From NCBI GenBank assembly GCA_947179485.1, contig OX359246.1:11842001-11906000 (forward strand): a DNA stretch of 64,000 nt, written 5' to 3'. The notes beneath the pieces were generated by a model that saw only the letters and a program-made list of their open reading frames with translations, ran no database searches and was not told the DNA's origin. Position 1 is the stretch's first letter, and every line of letters starts with the position of its first letter. Positions 1-12,081 of this stretch are shown piece by piece. Source of the DNA: Allacma fusca (lineage: Eukaryota > Arthropoda > Collembola > Symphypleona > Sminthuridae). Made by a program: the position numbers and the translations under genes.

Positions 1-1239
1 TATAAAGCCCTCCTCCGTCCAATCCATACTCCAGTACCTTTCCGGTGGTGAATTTAAAATTCACCCAGACCGGTTACCTGTTGTCTTTGGTGTATTGTGT
101 TGCTTTTCTTTTTGTTGAATTAAAATTAAAATTAAAAGTATATTTTTTTGAAATATGTTTTTGAAATTTCATAAAATTTTGTCCGGGAATTCCAGGTTTC
201 AAGTGGAGAACTTTATGTAAGTTGTCCTTTTGTTTTTATTATTTTTTTTGGGAGAAATAATTTTTATAGTGTCAGTGGGTCAAGCCAAACCTTCCCTCCT
301 TATCTGTACTTAATTTGGGCATCCTACAATTCCTTCCCTAGTTTAAAATTAAAATATTTGAGTCCGGTCTTAGGACCCGGATATTTCATTAAAAGCATTA
401 AAATTAAAATTATAGCGTGTTCCTCAACGTTTTGCCCCTTGTAATTAATTATATTCGGGTTTAATTAATTACCCCTTTCGTTATTTTATTTGAAATTAAA
501 ATAAACTCTTTTAGTAAAATCCGGGTAAATCGGTTACATTATCCCCCTTAAAATTAAAAGGTTATTTTCGTTCCAATTAATTTAAATTAAATTAATTGAA
601 GTAGTTAGTTCACCTAAGCCTAGTGGGACTAAAACTAAATCTGCGCGTAAATTAATCGAAGTAGTTAACCACATAAGCCGAGTGCTGCTAAAGTAGTAAA
701 GTAGTTATTTATGTAAGCCGGTCCCGCCTAACTTATTTTCGAGTTTAGTTTCTTTGAATAAACCATGTGTCAACCCTCACAAAGTTAATTGCAACTTGCA
801 ACCGTTTCTAATTTGAGTGCAAAATTTTACAAAATGTATCAATAAGTCACTGCGCTCTAATAACTAATGTACATAATAAACACGTGTATTGTCTCAGCGG
901 GAGTAATTACTGTACTGACTGTTCAATTTCGTCGGTGAGGGGGCAAATTGTTGAACTGAATTTTTGATTAGCTGATCAAAATGTTCCCATTGGCACAAAA
1001 TTATAGAAAATATTTTAAGGATTGTAAAGACATGTTGAACGATGAAATTTTACAATATTTTAGCCTTGGAAGCTTTGAGGGAAGGCAATTTCATTTGTGC
1101 ATCTCTGTTTCATTGTGCATTGCGTCCAGATTATTTTCTTTAATACGCTTTGTTTAATTTAGTGAAACAGCATGCATATCATTTTGCTACCAATCAATGC
1201 ACAGATCATTTTGTCTCTTCGCCGACGATTTATAGTGTG
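1..1239. other. AT-rich non-coding sequence
   Basis: I see no convincing gene here. The first 650 bases are full of short direct repeats of the type AATTAAA or ATTAAAATTAAA. A TATAAA motif lies at the very start of the window. This could be the end of an older mobile element whose body lies outside the window, but I found no matching terminal repeat inside it. Confidence 0.4.
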
Positions 1240-1480
1240 TATCAGTTAACTTGCAATTGTACTTGTCGGTGCAATTACTTGCAAATTTTCTTGCAGTTGC
1301 CTTACCAACTGCAAGTAACTTATGAACTAATTGCAAGTTCAACTTCGGTTATTTGCATGATTTAATTGCCGCATTTTAGCAAGTACCAGTTACAGTATTA
1401 CTCGTACTTGCATTAACAATTTTAAATTGTAATTGCAAGTTCGGGTATTCCCAATACTTGCACCGACGGAAACACTACTA
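1240..1480. repeat. ACTTGCA-rich repeat, possible MITE
   Basis: The motif ACTTGCAA and its complement recur many times. A 10-base inverted repeat, GTCGGTGCAA at 1265-1274 and TTGCACCGAC at 1459-1468, brackets the region. The layout is like the low-complexity hAT-type elements downstream, but I could not identify a target duplication, so the assignment is tentative. Confidence 0.35.
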
Positions 1481-2707
1481 ACAACTAGTCTCAGGAATAA
1501 CAATGACATTTGATTAATGATAACCCTATGACAACTACCGATCAGTCTGCCGATCATAATACAACTACTAACAATCACACTTACTATTGCGCGAACAAAT
1601 TTACTTAAACCCGACCATGAATATCTCCAGTTCGTGGTCAAGTATAGCCCAGTACGTACCTACACGCGATCAAGTACTACGGTTCAAATAAATTATTATT
1701 ACTTGAATTCGAACATGACTAGCAGATAAAGTCATATTCAAGTCCATGAATACCGTGAGGTTACTCGAACAGTTATTATTTTGAAAACAATTACTCTAAC
1801 TGAGAATATGAATTTATATGGTATATGCATACGATGAAATTCAGAAGTATAAATATATAGAAATGCCCGTATATCTTCGAGTGGCAAAATTTGAAGGACA
1901 TATTATACGATATACAATACTGATTGTTAGTAGCTAGAGAGTGATCGTAAGTCGTTAGAGACTGATCGTTAGTCGTTAGAGACTGATCGTTAGTCGTTAG
2001 TGATCGTTAGTCGTTAGTCGTTAGTCGTTAGATTCGGGTCGTTAGGAATTAGGGTATGCCTAATAAGTACATCGGCAAACGATTGTGGTGGGATTTACCT
2101 AGTGCTACCGATATGCATCGTTTTTGGTTCGCCCGATGCCTTGATTGAATTAATTACCCGTATTTGTTTTTTTGGATTGCTTAGGCCTCTTTTATTTCTG
2201 TGTCTTCCTATGTCAACTCACAGACAGACTAGTTTCAACATTTTGGGATCAAATCGAGTTTAAAATTTATCATCCAAGTCATCCTTCTGTATTTTATTAA
2301 AAACAACAAAACAAAATCGCATTTCAGCAGTGGAGGTGACATTTGTCCAACTAAGTTCTGGTGTCAAACAGAAATTGCTCTCGTTTACAATATCCGATGT
2401 ACCCAAACATCATCTAATAGCAGTACAGGTTATGGTCATAGCAGGCAACAATTAATTACTCCATTATTGACATCAAGTAGGCATTCTAAGTTACACGTTG
2501 TTCAATAACTTTAGATTGGCCTTAAACATATGTAATTAGAGCAAAGATTTTGTTGACCTTACTTAAGCCCAGCGGTTCAAACCATAAATGATAGGTACAC
2601 ATGTAAATAAAACCGTGCACTTCAATAGCTCCTAATGGTCATTGTGATGTTATTTGAGATTCATTATAAAGTGTGTGTAAGGTGATGGGTCTACTAATAA
2701 CCCACAA
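1481..2707. other. Non-coding stretch with one simple repeat
   Basis: No coding potential stands out. The only structure I recognise is the GTTAGTC-type repeat at 1926-2046, listed separately. Confidence 0.4.
1926..2046. repeat. GTTAGTC / GATCGTTAGTC simple repeat
   Basis: About 120 bases are made of tandem variants of GTTAGTC, with GAGACTGATC inserts in the first half and purer 7-mers towards the end. The units are short and imperfect. I see no gene or regulatory match. Confidence 0.8.
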
Positions 2708-3106
2708 AGGTCAAATTAAGGTCATGGGAATTCTTGTGACCCATCGAAAAATGATGTAATGAAACACCTTGTAGCCCGTGAGGTCAAATTAAGGTCATGG
2801 CATTTCTTGTAGCCCACTGAGGTCAAATTAAGGTCATGGCATTTCTTGTAGCCCACTGAGGTCTTGTAGCCCACTGAGGTCAAATTAAGGTCATGGCATT
2901 TCTTGTAGCCCAATGAGGTCAAATTAAGGTCATGGCATTTCTTGTAGCCCACTGAGGTCAATTTGAGGTCATGTTGCTATTTGTGACTCACTCAGGTCAA
3001 TTTGAGGTCATGTTGCTATTTGTGACTCACTCAGGTCAATTTGAGGTCATGTTGCTATTTGTTACTCACTACGGTCAATTTGAGGTCATGTTACTTTTGG
3101 GCACTT
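2708..3106. repeat. 39-bp minisatellite with paired AGGTCA half-sites
   Basis: Units repeat every 39 bases, in phase at 2781, 2820, 2877, 2916, 2955, 2994, 3033 and 3072, with a truncated unit between 2820 and 2877 and an outlying copy at 2708. There are two variants, one with the core GTAGCCCACTG and one with GTGACTCACTC. Eight units hold two perfect AGGTCA hexamers as a direct repeat with a 5-base spacer (AATTA or ATTTG). The ninth (3072) has a mutated first half-site. AGGTCA is the consensus half-site of nuclear receptors. The peptide repeats readable through it are a by-product of the 39-base period, not evidence of a protein. Confidence 0.9.
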
Positions 3107-3574
3107 TTTCAAACTCACAATCAGTTTGAAAAGGTTATTACCCGCTGTCGGGGTGGTTTGTTTGTTATAGTTTTGTTTTATCTTATCGCGGTTTTGTTTT
3201 GTTCTAGTTTTGTTTTTTCGAAAACTGATTTTGTTTTGTTTTATTCAAAAAACAAGAACTGAACAAAAGAACAAACAAAACACGAACAATATTACAGCAC
3301 TAAATACACGGGTAGTACATATACACATGGGAAAGTATTTAACAAATTTCTGAGTGTATATTACATATTAGTATGTATGAATATTGTTGTTTCTGCCTTT
3401 TCATTACTTGGAGCTGATTTCATAATTTCAGGTGAGGTTTTAAAAAATAAATAATCAGTGTAAAAATCTAGAAAACGTTGGGCTTTTTGCACAAATGATC
3501 TTTTGGCCTATTGATTTTTGTATTTAAAAAGTTTTGCAATTCTCAATAAACTGGACGTTTGCGTTAAAATTGAT
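3107..3574. other. Non-coding, T-rich
   Basis: Low-complexity TTTTGTT-type sequence at 3160-3260 and otherwise unremarkable DNA. No gene seen. Confidence 0.4.
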
Positions 3575-4646
3575 CAGTGCTCGGCACGGGTATGGGTACT
3601 ACTCGGGTACCGATTTTGTTTACCTGATCAATTTCGGGTACTACCCGGGTATACTTTGGTCGGCTCAAAATTTCGGGTACTATCCGGGTATACTTTGGTC
3701 GGCTCAAAATTTCGGGTACTATCCGGGTATACTTTGGTCGGCTCAAAATTTCGGGTAATACCCGGGTACACTATGGTTGGCTCAAAATTTCGGGTACGGA
3801 TACGGGTATGGGTACGGGTACAAGGATTTCAAAATGGGTGTATACCCATCGGGTGCGGGTATAACGGGGTCATTTACTCGTACCCACGGCCATCGTACCC
3901 GAGTACTTGGATACGTTGAGAATTGAGACATTTTGATGAATTTTATGCCATTATGCCCGTACGATGGAAACTTCTGTCGGTATTTTTAGTGTTTCTGAAT
4001 ACATAAAGCTTATTGTTAATACCCTTTTAACCTTACAACATACACTAAATGTATTTTAGACTGTGTAGTTAAAACATGTGCTTTTAGGGAAGCATGTTTT
4101 AGGAAGTATACATAAATAAACACAAACGAGGAATAATAACAAAATAGAAGTGGAGAATAGGATTCAGCAAAATTTTGTACGGTTGGTAATGTTTTGATGA
4201 ATCTGCTTGTATGCACGTTAATTTTATTTCTAATCAAAAACGCTTCTAGCTTTTCTACTCTTCAATGAAAATATACACAAATCATATATCAAATACCGCT
4301 CTAGCTAGTCAGAATGACACACTAAGTTGTCATGCATTATTATACATAACGTATTATGTATGCACTACATTTTAACAAATCTGGATAAAATACCCGAGTA
4401 CGAGTACGGGTATGACACTGAGATACCCGGGTATGGGTACAATTCTCGAGTACTTTTCGGGTACGGGTACAATACGGGTACAGGTATGTACATGGTTTGA
4501 GATTACGTTGCGGGTACGGGTATGAAAAATTTGTACCCGGATACTCGGGTATGGGTGCGGGTAAAGATACCAGACATTGCAATACCCGCACTTCGGGTAC
4601 GGCTACGGGTATGGGTACCGATTTTTCGTGCCCGTGCCGAGCACTG
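3575..4646. mobile_element. hAT-like non-autonomous element, GGGTAC family, copy 1
   Basis: The element starts CAGTGCTCGGCACGGGTA and ends with the matching inverse, closing in CCGAGCACTG. The flanking octamers, AAATTGAT at 3567-3574 and AAAATGAT at 4647-4654, match at seven of eight positions, as an aged 8-bp hAT target duplication would. Both subterminal regions are degenerate tandem GGGTAC/GGGTAT repeats. The left end also has a roughly 50-bp unit containing TTTGGTCGGCTCAAAATT repeated three to four times. The centre (about 4080-4250) recurs at 54430-54540 inside an XK-related gene. There is no transposase, so movement would depend on one supplied elsewhere. Confidence 0.8.
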
Positions 4647-4913
4647 AAAATGATTAAGTAGGCTACATCACACTGACTTAATCGGACTAGGAAAAGAAAA
4701 AGCGTGTGATTTGGGAGCCATGCATTTAAATTTAATTTAAGTCTTAAATTACACCCAATTTCTTAGGACCCCGGATATGAGACACATATTTACGATATTG
4801 TCAACATAACAAAAAAATCATCTGTGATCAGCACTACGCGCTAAGTCACCAGGGGGCGAAGCACCGGCGGAATATCGCAACAAGGGTTATTAACAGTAAT
4901 GTGGTGTACAAGG

Positions 4914-5759
4914 TAAGGCGTGGCCCGCGGGTAAAAATTCGGGTCGGGCCTCAACCCGACCCGCCCGTGCGGGTTATGGGCGGGTTCGGGTTTAGTGCTT
5001 TGTCATCTTGCAAGTTGCGGATCGGGCTGGGTTTTTGTCGTATTTCAACGGGCTGGGTCGGGTTGTACTTTATGCACATAGTGCGGGTTGCGGGCGGGTT
5101 CGGGCTAGACTTAAATATACTTTGGGCCCGCAAGCAACCCGCAAAACGTTTAAATTTCAATCAACTACGTTTAGGATTTTTCCAGTAGAATTATATGATT
5201 TGCGTCCATTTGAGCTCACATGTTTGTGCCTTTGTAACTGTTGGTTGTTACTACTCCTGTTTTATTGTGTTTCTCGCTTATCGTGCTGTGGATGTGACTT
5301 GTTGTAACTTGTAACGTTTTGAAGGTCCTGATCTGATTTCAAAAGCATGTAGAATTTCTTAGCGCAGTATTCTTACAATTAGTTAACAATTCCTGCGAAG
5401 TGATTTTCAAGCATAATATGACATAGATTAAGAATGAAACCAGCTGCAGTTATTTAAAAGGCTTAGAAAATATTTATTTTTCGGTTTCTACGGTTTATAC
5501 TTCTGTTTTAGACATTGTGATGGAGCGTGATAGCGTTGCATTAAACATATGCGGGCCCCCGCGGGGGCCCGCAAGCTGGGTCGGGCCGTGTCAACTGAAA
5601 CCCGGCGGGCTGCGGTCTGGCGCGGGCCTAAAAAATCACGGTCTGGACGGAGCAGGCCGATGTTTCAGAGGTTGAATTTCGGGTCGGGCGGGTTCGGGTT
5701 ACGTGTTTGCGGGTAATACTCAGGTTGGGTTGGGGAATAGCCTGCGGGCCACGCCTTTA
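4914..5759. mobile_element. hAT-like non-autonomous element, CGGGTT family
   Basis: A perfect 8-bp duplication, GTACAAGG, lies at 4906-4913 and 5760-5767. The ends are inverted: TAAGGCGTGGCCCGC at the left and the complement of TAAAGGCGTGGCCCGC at the right. The subterminal DNA is a GC-rich run of CGGGTT, GCGGG and CGGGTCGG variants, sharply different from the AT-rich surroundings. It includes a strong GC palindrome near 5550-5570. No open frame looks like a protein. It resembles the GGGTAC family in design but not in sequence. Confidence 0.85.
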
Positions 5760-5767
5760 GTACAAGG

Positions 5768-6956
5768 AAACGTGTATTTAATTTTCCCCCGTACTGGTCA
5801 CATTTATATGTACTGGGCAAAGGTGTAAACTGAAGCAAAATAAAAAATGGTTTATACATGTGCTTCCTTGTATGTGGTATTATATTCAGTACACATATAG
5901 TAAATTGTGCAAAACGTTTCATATTCAATTTTAAAACATCATGCACAAGTACTCCCGACCTCTACCGGTGGTTAGAACACACAATTCAAGGTAAACAACA
6001 AATCCTACAATAGATGGCGCAAGCTGTACTCCCCAATGTGAACACATATGTATTAGTATGAGTTTATACGTGACCTCATTTAACTTGCTGAGATCAAACG
6101 AATGATACGATGTCCTTCAAAACCAATAGGGTTCTTCCTTTTTGCATGATCTGTCCCGGTTAAAATTTTGTAGTGTGTAGTAGCAATGATTCTGCAGATA
6201 TCGTGCGGACAAGACAACCTCTACAGACAGCCAGACAGCCCGAACTTCGCAATAGGGACTCCCGCTTCGCTTCGCCCCTAAAAACTATACTTATCGCAGA
6301 ATTATCGTGAAAATCATAGGCGGTCCAAAGACCATATAATGCACTTTTGGTGTCGATTTTAGGGAAAGAACCTCAAATTGCAGTAATAAAATAGCTTTTT
6401 TGTTTCTACCGTATTGCCTCACATATAGAAGCTCATGCTGTAGTTTCTTCATAAGATTAATTGACATCTTTATCTTAACTTTGTCAAATATATTTGGTAG
6501 CCTCAAAAATTGTAGTATGAGTTTGTATTTTACATTCGGAAATATAATATTAATTAATATGATAATAATTAAGCATTATTAGAATATTTAATTTGCAACA
6601 TTTCAGAGCTGAGCAAATGGCTTCATCATAGATATTACACGGAATTTTATTCCACAACTCCTATCTGGACAACCCGATATCCTCCACAATCAATAGGTTT
6701 CCGAATAATTAAGAACCGTGCGAGACTGTAAAAAGTCTCAATTGTCTGGAGACAAACTTTTGACTATTATCTAGCGGAAAGACAATTGGACGTTCAAAAT
6801 AGACAGCGTAGTTTTCACTTCGTCTATAAAAACAACCAATGAGCATACTTTCCCGGAAGTAACAATTATTTACATAACTACTACAACGGATTATTACCAT
6901 TATTTTTTATATGGACATCAGCAAATAATTAACACATAGATGCAAATAGTATATCC

Positions 6957-6957
<1 letters not shown>
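5768..6957. other. Non-coding, AT-rich
   Basis: Only short chance open frames. No domain, repeat array or RNA gene recognised. Confidence 0.4.
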
Positions 6958-6987
<30 letters not shown>

Positions 6988-7003
6988 TGTATGTATGTAT
7001 GTA
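6958..7003. repeat. (ATGT)n microsatellite
   Basis: An uninterrupted GTAT/ATGT tetranucleotide repeat of about 45 bases. Confidence 0.95.
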
Positions 7004-7551
7004 TGAAATTGTCCATCAATGTTTCTCACAAATGAGCAGAAGGGAGTAATGATTTTTTATAATGTAATAATTTATAAAATACCGTATATACAAGCTTAGG
7101 CCAAGGGTTTTTTATATAGGTATACGGAATATAAAATAATTCAAATAAACCCATAATAAGATCCCTACGCTGAATTTTCGACAGATGACAAAAGAGGAAC
7201 GCAAGATCTGGCCACAAAATCCGTACTCGAACTGGGTAATACAGCTTCCGGATTCCCAATTTTCAAATAAATGTAACGAAAAATAGTATGTACATTTATA
7301 TAGAACAGCATGTTGTGCTATTAAAAATATTTTCGGAGTAGTTTGTTTTAGACAACGGAGCGCAACATGCTGCGTGTAATAAAAATGGGGTATTTCCCGT
7401 AAAATGTACTTAAGAATTCCATAATTCTTGAGTATTTTGTGGGTTATAAAAATTAAATAATTTGTAACGTTTGTTTGGCAGAGTAACTGACAAAAAGTTG
7501 CACGACGGAAATTAATAGAACCGCATCAAACTTAATCAAATCAGCTCAATA
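7004..7551. other. Upstream region of the SLC3A-like gene
   Basis: AT-rich DNA before the start codon at 7552. It probably contains the promoter and 5' UTR. I could not identify a definite core-promoter motif. Confidence 0.35.
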
Positions 7552-10500
7552 ATGGCTATACCGTCAGAATTGGACTGTTTAGTTCCTGATGGGATATGGG
7601 ATCAAAATGAAAAAATGAAAAAAGAGGCCGAATGTCAAGAGGAAGAACCGTGTCAAGTGGTGCCAACGAATGATTGGGACTTCGACAAGGGACTTACATC
7701 CTGCCGAATCTCATTAGGATGGAATCCAACCCGTCTTTTATCAATTGGTCAGAAGGGAGGGGTGGACGGGTCAGTTCCGTTAGCACAACCTGAAAATACT
7801 AGCAATACCAAAAATCCTAAGGAGGAATCATTCCAGGAAATTCTATCGGATAAGTTCATTCCGGGATCTGATCCTTCAAATAGGGATGCTAGAGTTGAAA
7901 TAGGGGTATCGGGGGCTCACCCTAAAAATGGAAAGTCTGCAAAAGATCCCTTGCGGGTAAAATATCGTCGAAATATTTTGGTTGCATTTTTCCGGATCGT
8001 ATTGCTGACCATACTGATGATCTTTATACTCATCGTATTATATCTGTATGGTCGGAAAAGTGCGCAAATCATCCCCGACATTGACACCAATGAACTCGTC
8101 GGACCTACAGAAGGTCCTTACTACCACATTGATTTGCCGGGCTTTGGAGGAAAACTTGAAGGTATATCCATCAAATAGGATTTTTGGAAGATTTCCTTAT
8201 ACATGAAGCTTACATGTAGTCTGTATACATTATTTTCAATTTTGCAGGAGTCAGCAATGCAATAATATCTTACTTGGAGGCTCTGGGAGTGAAATCGGTG
8301 ATCATTTCACAAGTCCTGGAATTCGATGACGCTGGTTCTAAAGGTGTGGTGAACTTTACAAAGGTTGATGTGGAATATGGCGGTCAAAGCGAGTTTACTG
8401 ACCTTGTGAGTCGTATCAAGGAAAAAGGTACATATTTGCATATACCCTTGTGATTAGCGAAAATAATTTTGGTATATACATATGGTCAATTTGAAACTGT
8501 GGGTTTTCTGGTAACCTTATTAGTGGATCAAATTTTGTAACATTTAGTTGTGTTGGCTTTAAACATTCCGATTGAAAGACAATACTCATATAGAAGCTCA
8601 ACTGTTGGAGTTTTCCAAATTAATAAAATTTTATTGTGATTTTTTAGGAATGAAAGTTATCCTGCAGTTCATCCCGAACCATTCCAGTATCCAGCATGAA
8701 TGGTTCAGAGATGAAACGCTCCGAGATAAATACTATGTGATACTTAATGCGTCACAAGATAGTTCTTGGGCTAGTTATAGCACTCCTAACGAGCCTGGTT
8801 CTGCCTGGTCGGAGGTGCCTGTCAATGAAGAACTGTGGTTTTTGCACCAATGCACTACTGGGGAACCTGATCTCAACTATAGAAACCCAAGTCTCATCAA
8901 GGAAATTAATGTCAGTTCAAAGATATCAAAATTGTAGATAATAAATGATGAGTCATTAACAAACCATTTGACTAATGCACTTCCAGTAACAAACAAATAA
9001 TCAACATCGTGTTTTTAGGATGCACTCCAGTTATGGTACAGTCTCGGTGTGGACGGATTCCTGTTATCCGAAGTCTCATATCTCGTTGAGGATTTGAACA
9101 AGCTTAATGATCAGAAAGCTATGATTAATCATCCTGACAATGCTGATGTTGTGAAGAAGATCTTGGATTTCTCTGGCTGGTAAGGAGGTATAATTATGGG
9201 AATCCAAGAAATATGGTTTTCGCTTGGTAGTCATAAGTTGTCGTAATTTTCTCCGTTTTTGTTATCGGGCTTTGGTTTTGGGAAATGTGGTTTTGGGTAA
9301 CAACTCCAAAAAATTCGTTTAAACTGGTAATGCTGAAGGATATGTTTCCCATTTATTGGACAAACTTCAAAATTTGTTTTCTGTAAGGTGAAATCAAAAA
9401 ACGTATTTGTTTGATATTTTTAACACGTCAAGGACTCTTTTCTGATATAGATTGGAAGTTACGTTTACTTTTAAAATATTTTAGGTGCTAGCAAAATTGA
9501 AATATCATCTATAACCGTATTGCATCTACCAATAAGCTGGTTGCAGTTATCATCCTGGTATTGCTGGTTACTGGTAATTCATATCGAATACATTTGCAGA
9601 AATAATAAAAACAATGTTTTAAGCTGATGTCATTTGAATGTAAAATATGTGGTGCGTTAGTTCAAATGTTACTAATAAGTAATTACTAACAAATTGAAAG
9701 GAGTACAAAAAGTTGTACCACGTTTTATGAAAACACGAATAGTATTATTTCGTTTTTATGAAAACACGAATAGTATTATTCCGTTTTTATGAAAACACGA
9801 ATAGTATTATTCCGTTTTTATGAAAACACGAATATTTATTCATTTGATGTTCGCGGATATTCTGTGTCTGAACAACATCGCAGGGAGGCTTTTAGTTGAA
9901 TGTAATTTACTCATAATATCCAAAAATATTTTAAAATCTATATAAAAACCTCTTTCCTCACAATTTGAATAACGCAGTGTGCAATATCATACATGAATTC
10001 ATGTGTAAAGCGCGTTTGGAATTTACATAATTTCGAAAAACTGCTTTTGGGGGACCTGAATACTGTCTAAAAATTGCAATCTTTTAACTGGGGTTTATTA
10101 TCTCAGTAATTAACGGGTTATTAGGAAGGTATATAATGGTTTTTAAAAAGCTACCTAACTCTCTCTATTACGACACCCAAACGACAGGAACAATTGTATC
10201 GTTGTAAGGATTTTAATTATTCTAACTTTGAAGAAAAGTATAGTCAAAAAGAATCCAAATCGAATACAAAATCTCAAACCCTACAAGTACAGACTAAATT
10301 CTGAATCGAAATCTCAATCGAATTAAGAATTGAATTCTGAACTCTATACGTACATGCAGTGTATTTTCTGAATTCTAAGGTTACCTGAGGTTTCTAGATT
10401 TACCCTGGATTTCTGATTTGGAAAAGAAATCAAAATCGATAATTTAAATGCAAATTCTCAGATGAATTCTTAGGAAATCTAAATCTAACTCTACAGCCCG

Positions 10501-12081
10501 ACTCTACAACTAGAATAATAATTATTATTATAAGCTAGTCCATTACATCGAAACTTTTACTGTAATTATTTTTATTGGTAATAATTTTAAGTGAGTGTCA
10601 AGTTTTTATTTGTCATCTCTTGATGCTATGTTTCCGCCTCGGTGTCAGACATTTTAAAAGAAATTAATTATTGTATAATTGCAATCAAATCCTGGTTTAT
10701 TTTGGCAGAATATGCAAAAATAAGAATGTCAAAGACAAATACTTCCACAATCTGAATGTTGACTCTGGAAGCGTAGAAAACAAACCTGGAAGGGGTTTGA
10801 TTTAAATGTAAATATGAGTGCTATACATATTATAATATTTGCTAACATTTTAACTTTTAGGCATTTCACTGGAAGGAATCCCCCGTTTGCACTTGTAGAA
10901 CTCACAGGAATCGATCTTCAACAAACATCAAATTTCTACAGTAAAACCACCGCAGTCATTTCCAACAGTCTAGCTGATCTAGATGCGAATTTTACAGCCC
11001 ATGATTTGAGAAAGACTATTGAAGAAGCTATTTCTGCCACACCTCACAATCCTGTTCATTGGCGGGTAAGCTATGTATTATTGCCTTAATAGACTAAACC
11101 TACCCAATAGGAGTAATACATTTAAAACAATTTAAAAAAAATCAAATCCGCAAATTAATCTCGACAGCTTATTTAAATACAATTCACTTTTAAAAAATTT
11201 AAATATTAATATATATCTCAGCTCGGCAGTTTATCTCATCGACCGGGTCAAAAATTCGGCAAGGAAAGATTACAAGCTCTGACTCTCGTTGCTGCACTAC
11301 TTCCTGGACAGTTAGTTCTCAATTACGGAGATGAAATTGAGCTTTCTGCTGATGAAAATTACCAACAGAAAAATTTGGGTAAATGAAAGAATTCCGGCTT
11401 CAGCATGTCTACTGTATAGCTGTGTATTGTGTGGATCAGGTTTTAGGGTGTAGGAAAAAATAATTTGATTATTCATATTTTTTAAAACTATATAGGCATC
11501 AAATCAAATCATTTTTCTTTTTATATTTTTTTGGGCAGACGGTTCTTCTGCACAGTTTTTCAGACAGATACTTCAAGCTTCGGTTACACTGTCCCAAACC
11601 CGAGCTGGGTATAATTCTTCAGAGTATATAACTTTGAAAGACAAGCCTGGTATTTTTATTATGACGAGGTAAGTTACACCTAGGTTGACTTGGGAAGGTT
11701 TTTTAAACCAAATTTATTGTTACTACCAACCTTAATTTTAATTTTTGGAAAAATATTTTAGAGCGAACGAGAACACTTTTATTGTCGCAGCCAACTTCAA
11801 TGCAGATCTTGCGTCAGTTCCTTTGGAAGACTTAACGGACGGGACTGACGCAGAAGTTGTAGCTGCCACACAGAACGCTGGCAGTGTTTTTCAGTAAGCT
11901 GTGCTGAAAAAATCAGACTATTATTCCTTTATAAAAGCTGTTCCATCAAACAAATTATATGCAATTATGTTAAAAAGTTTTAGTGTCAACTTTTGATTGT
12001 TTTTTTAGCGCAACTATAACTGCCGGTGACATTGAACTTCCACCTCACAGTGCTGCAGTGCTTAAAGTCTTCAAGAGCTAG
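7552..12081 (+). CDS. SLC3A/4F2hc-like amino-acid transporter heavy chain
   Basis: Nine exons: 7552-8161, 8248-8427, 8648-8910, 9019-9179, 10861-11065, 11222-11378, 11539-11668, 11762-11893 and 12009-12081. They join in frame to 636 residues. The layout is a cytoplasmic N-terminus of about 140 residues, one transmembrane helix (about 142-167), then an extracellular alpha-amylase-type barrel and C-terminal beta domain. This is the type II architecture of SLC3A heavy chains, which escort light-chain amino-acid transporters to the plasma membrane. Amylase landmarks remain (YHIDLPGFGG, QFIPNHSS, GVDGFLLS), but the usual catalytic Asp after GVDGF.. is Ser, so glucosidase activity is unlikely. AATAAA at 12190 is a plausible poly(A) signal. 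A catalytic maltase is the alternative, but the TM topology and lost nucleophile argue against it. Confidence 0.88.
9721..9836. repeat. 31-bp tandem repeat in an intron
   Basis: About four copies of a 30-31 bp unit (CGTTTTTATGAAAACACGAA plus AGTATTATTC-type sequence) lie inside intron 4 of the SLC3A-like gene. The last copy is cut short. The 1.7-kb intron otherwise shows nothing recognisable. Confidence 0.9.

Noticed and set aside
2722..2961. Open frame with repeated peptide GYKKCHDLNLTS
   Set aside because: It is the translation of the 39-bp minisatellite; 39 is divisible by 3, so a repeat peptide appears automatically. No start context or homology supports a protein.
2708..3106. CRISPR-like array
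   Set aside because: The units are contiguous 39-bp copies without unique spacers, and the window is eukaryotic.
3518..3919. Overlapping open frames rich in GYTLVGSKFRV and similar
   Set aside because: They read through the GGGTAC repeats of the hAT-like element on both strands; low-complexity by-products.
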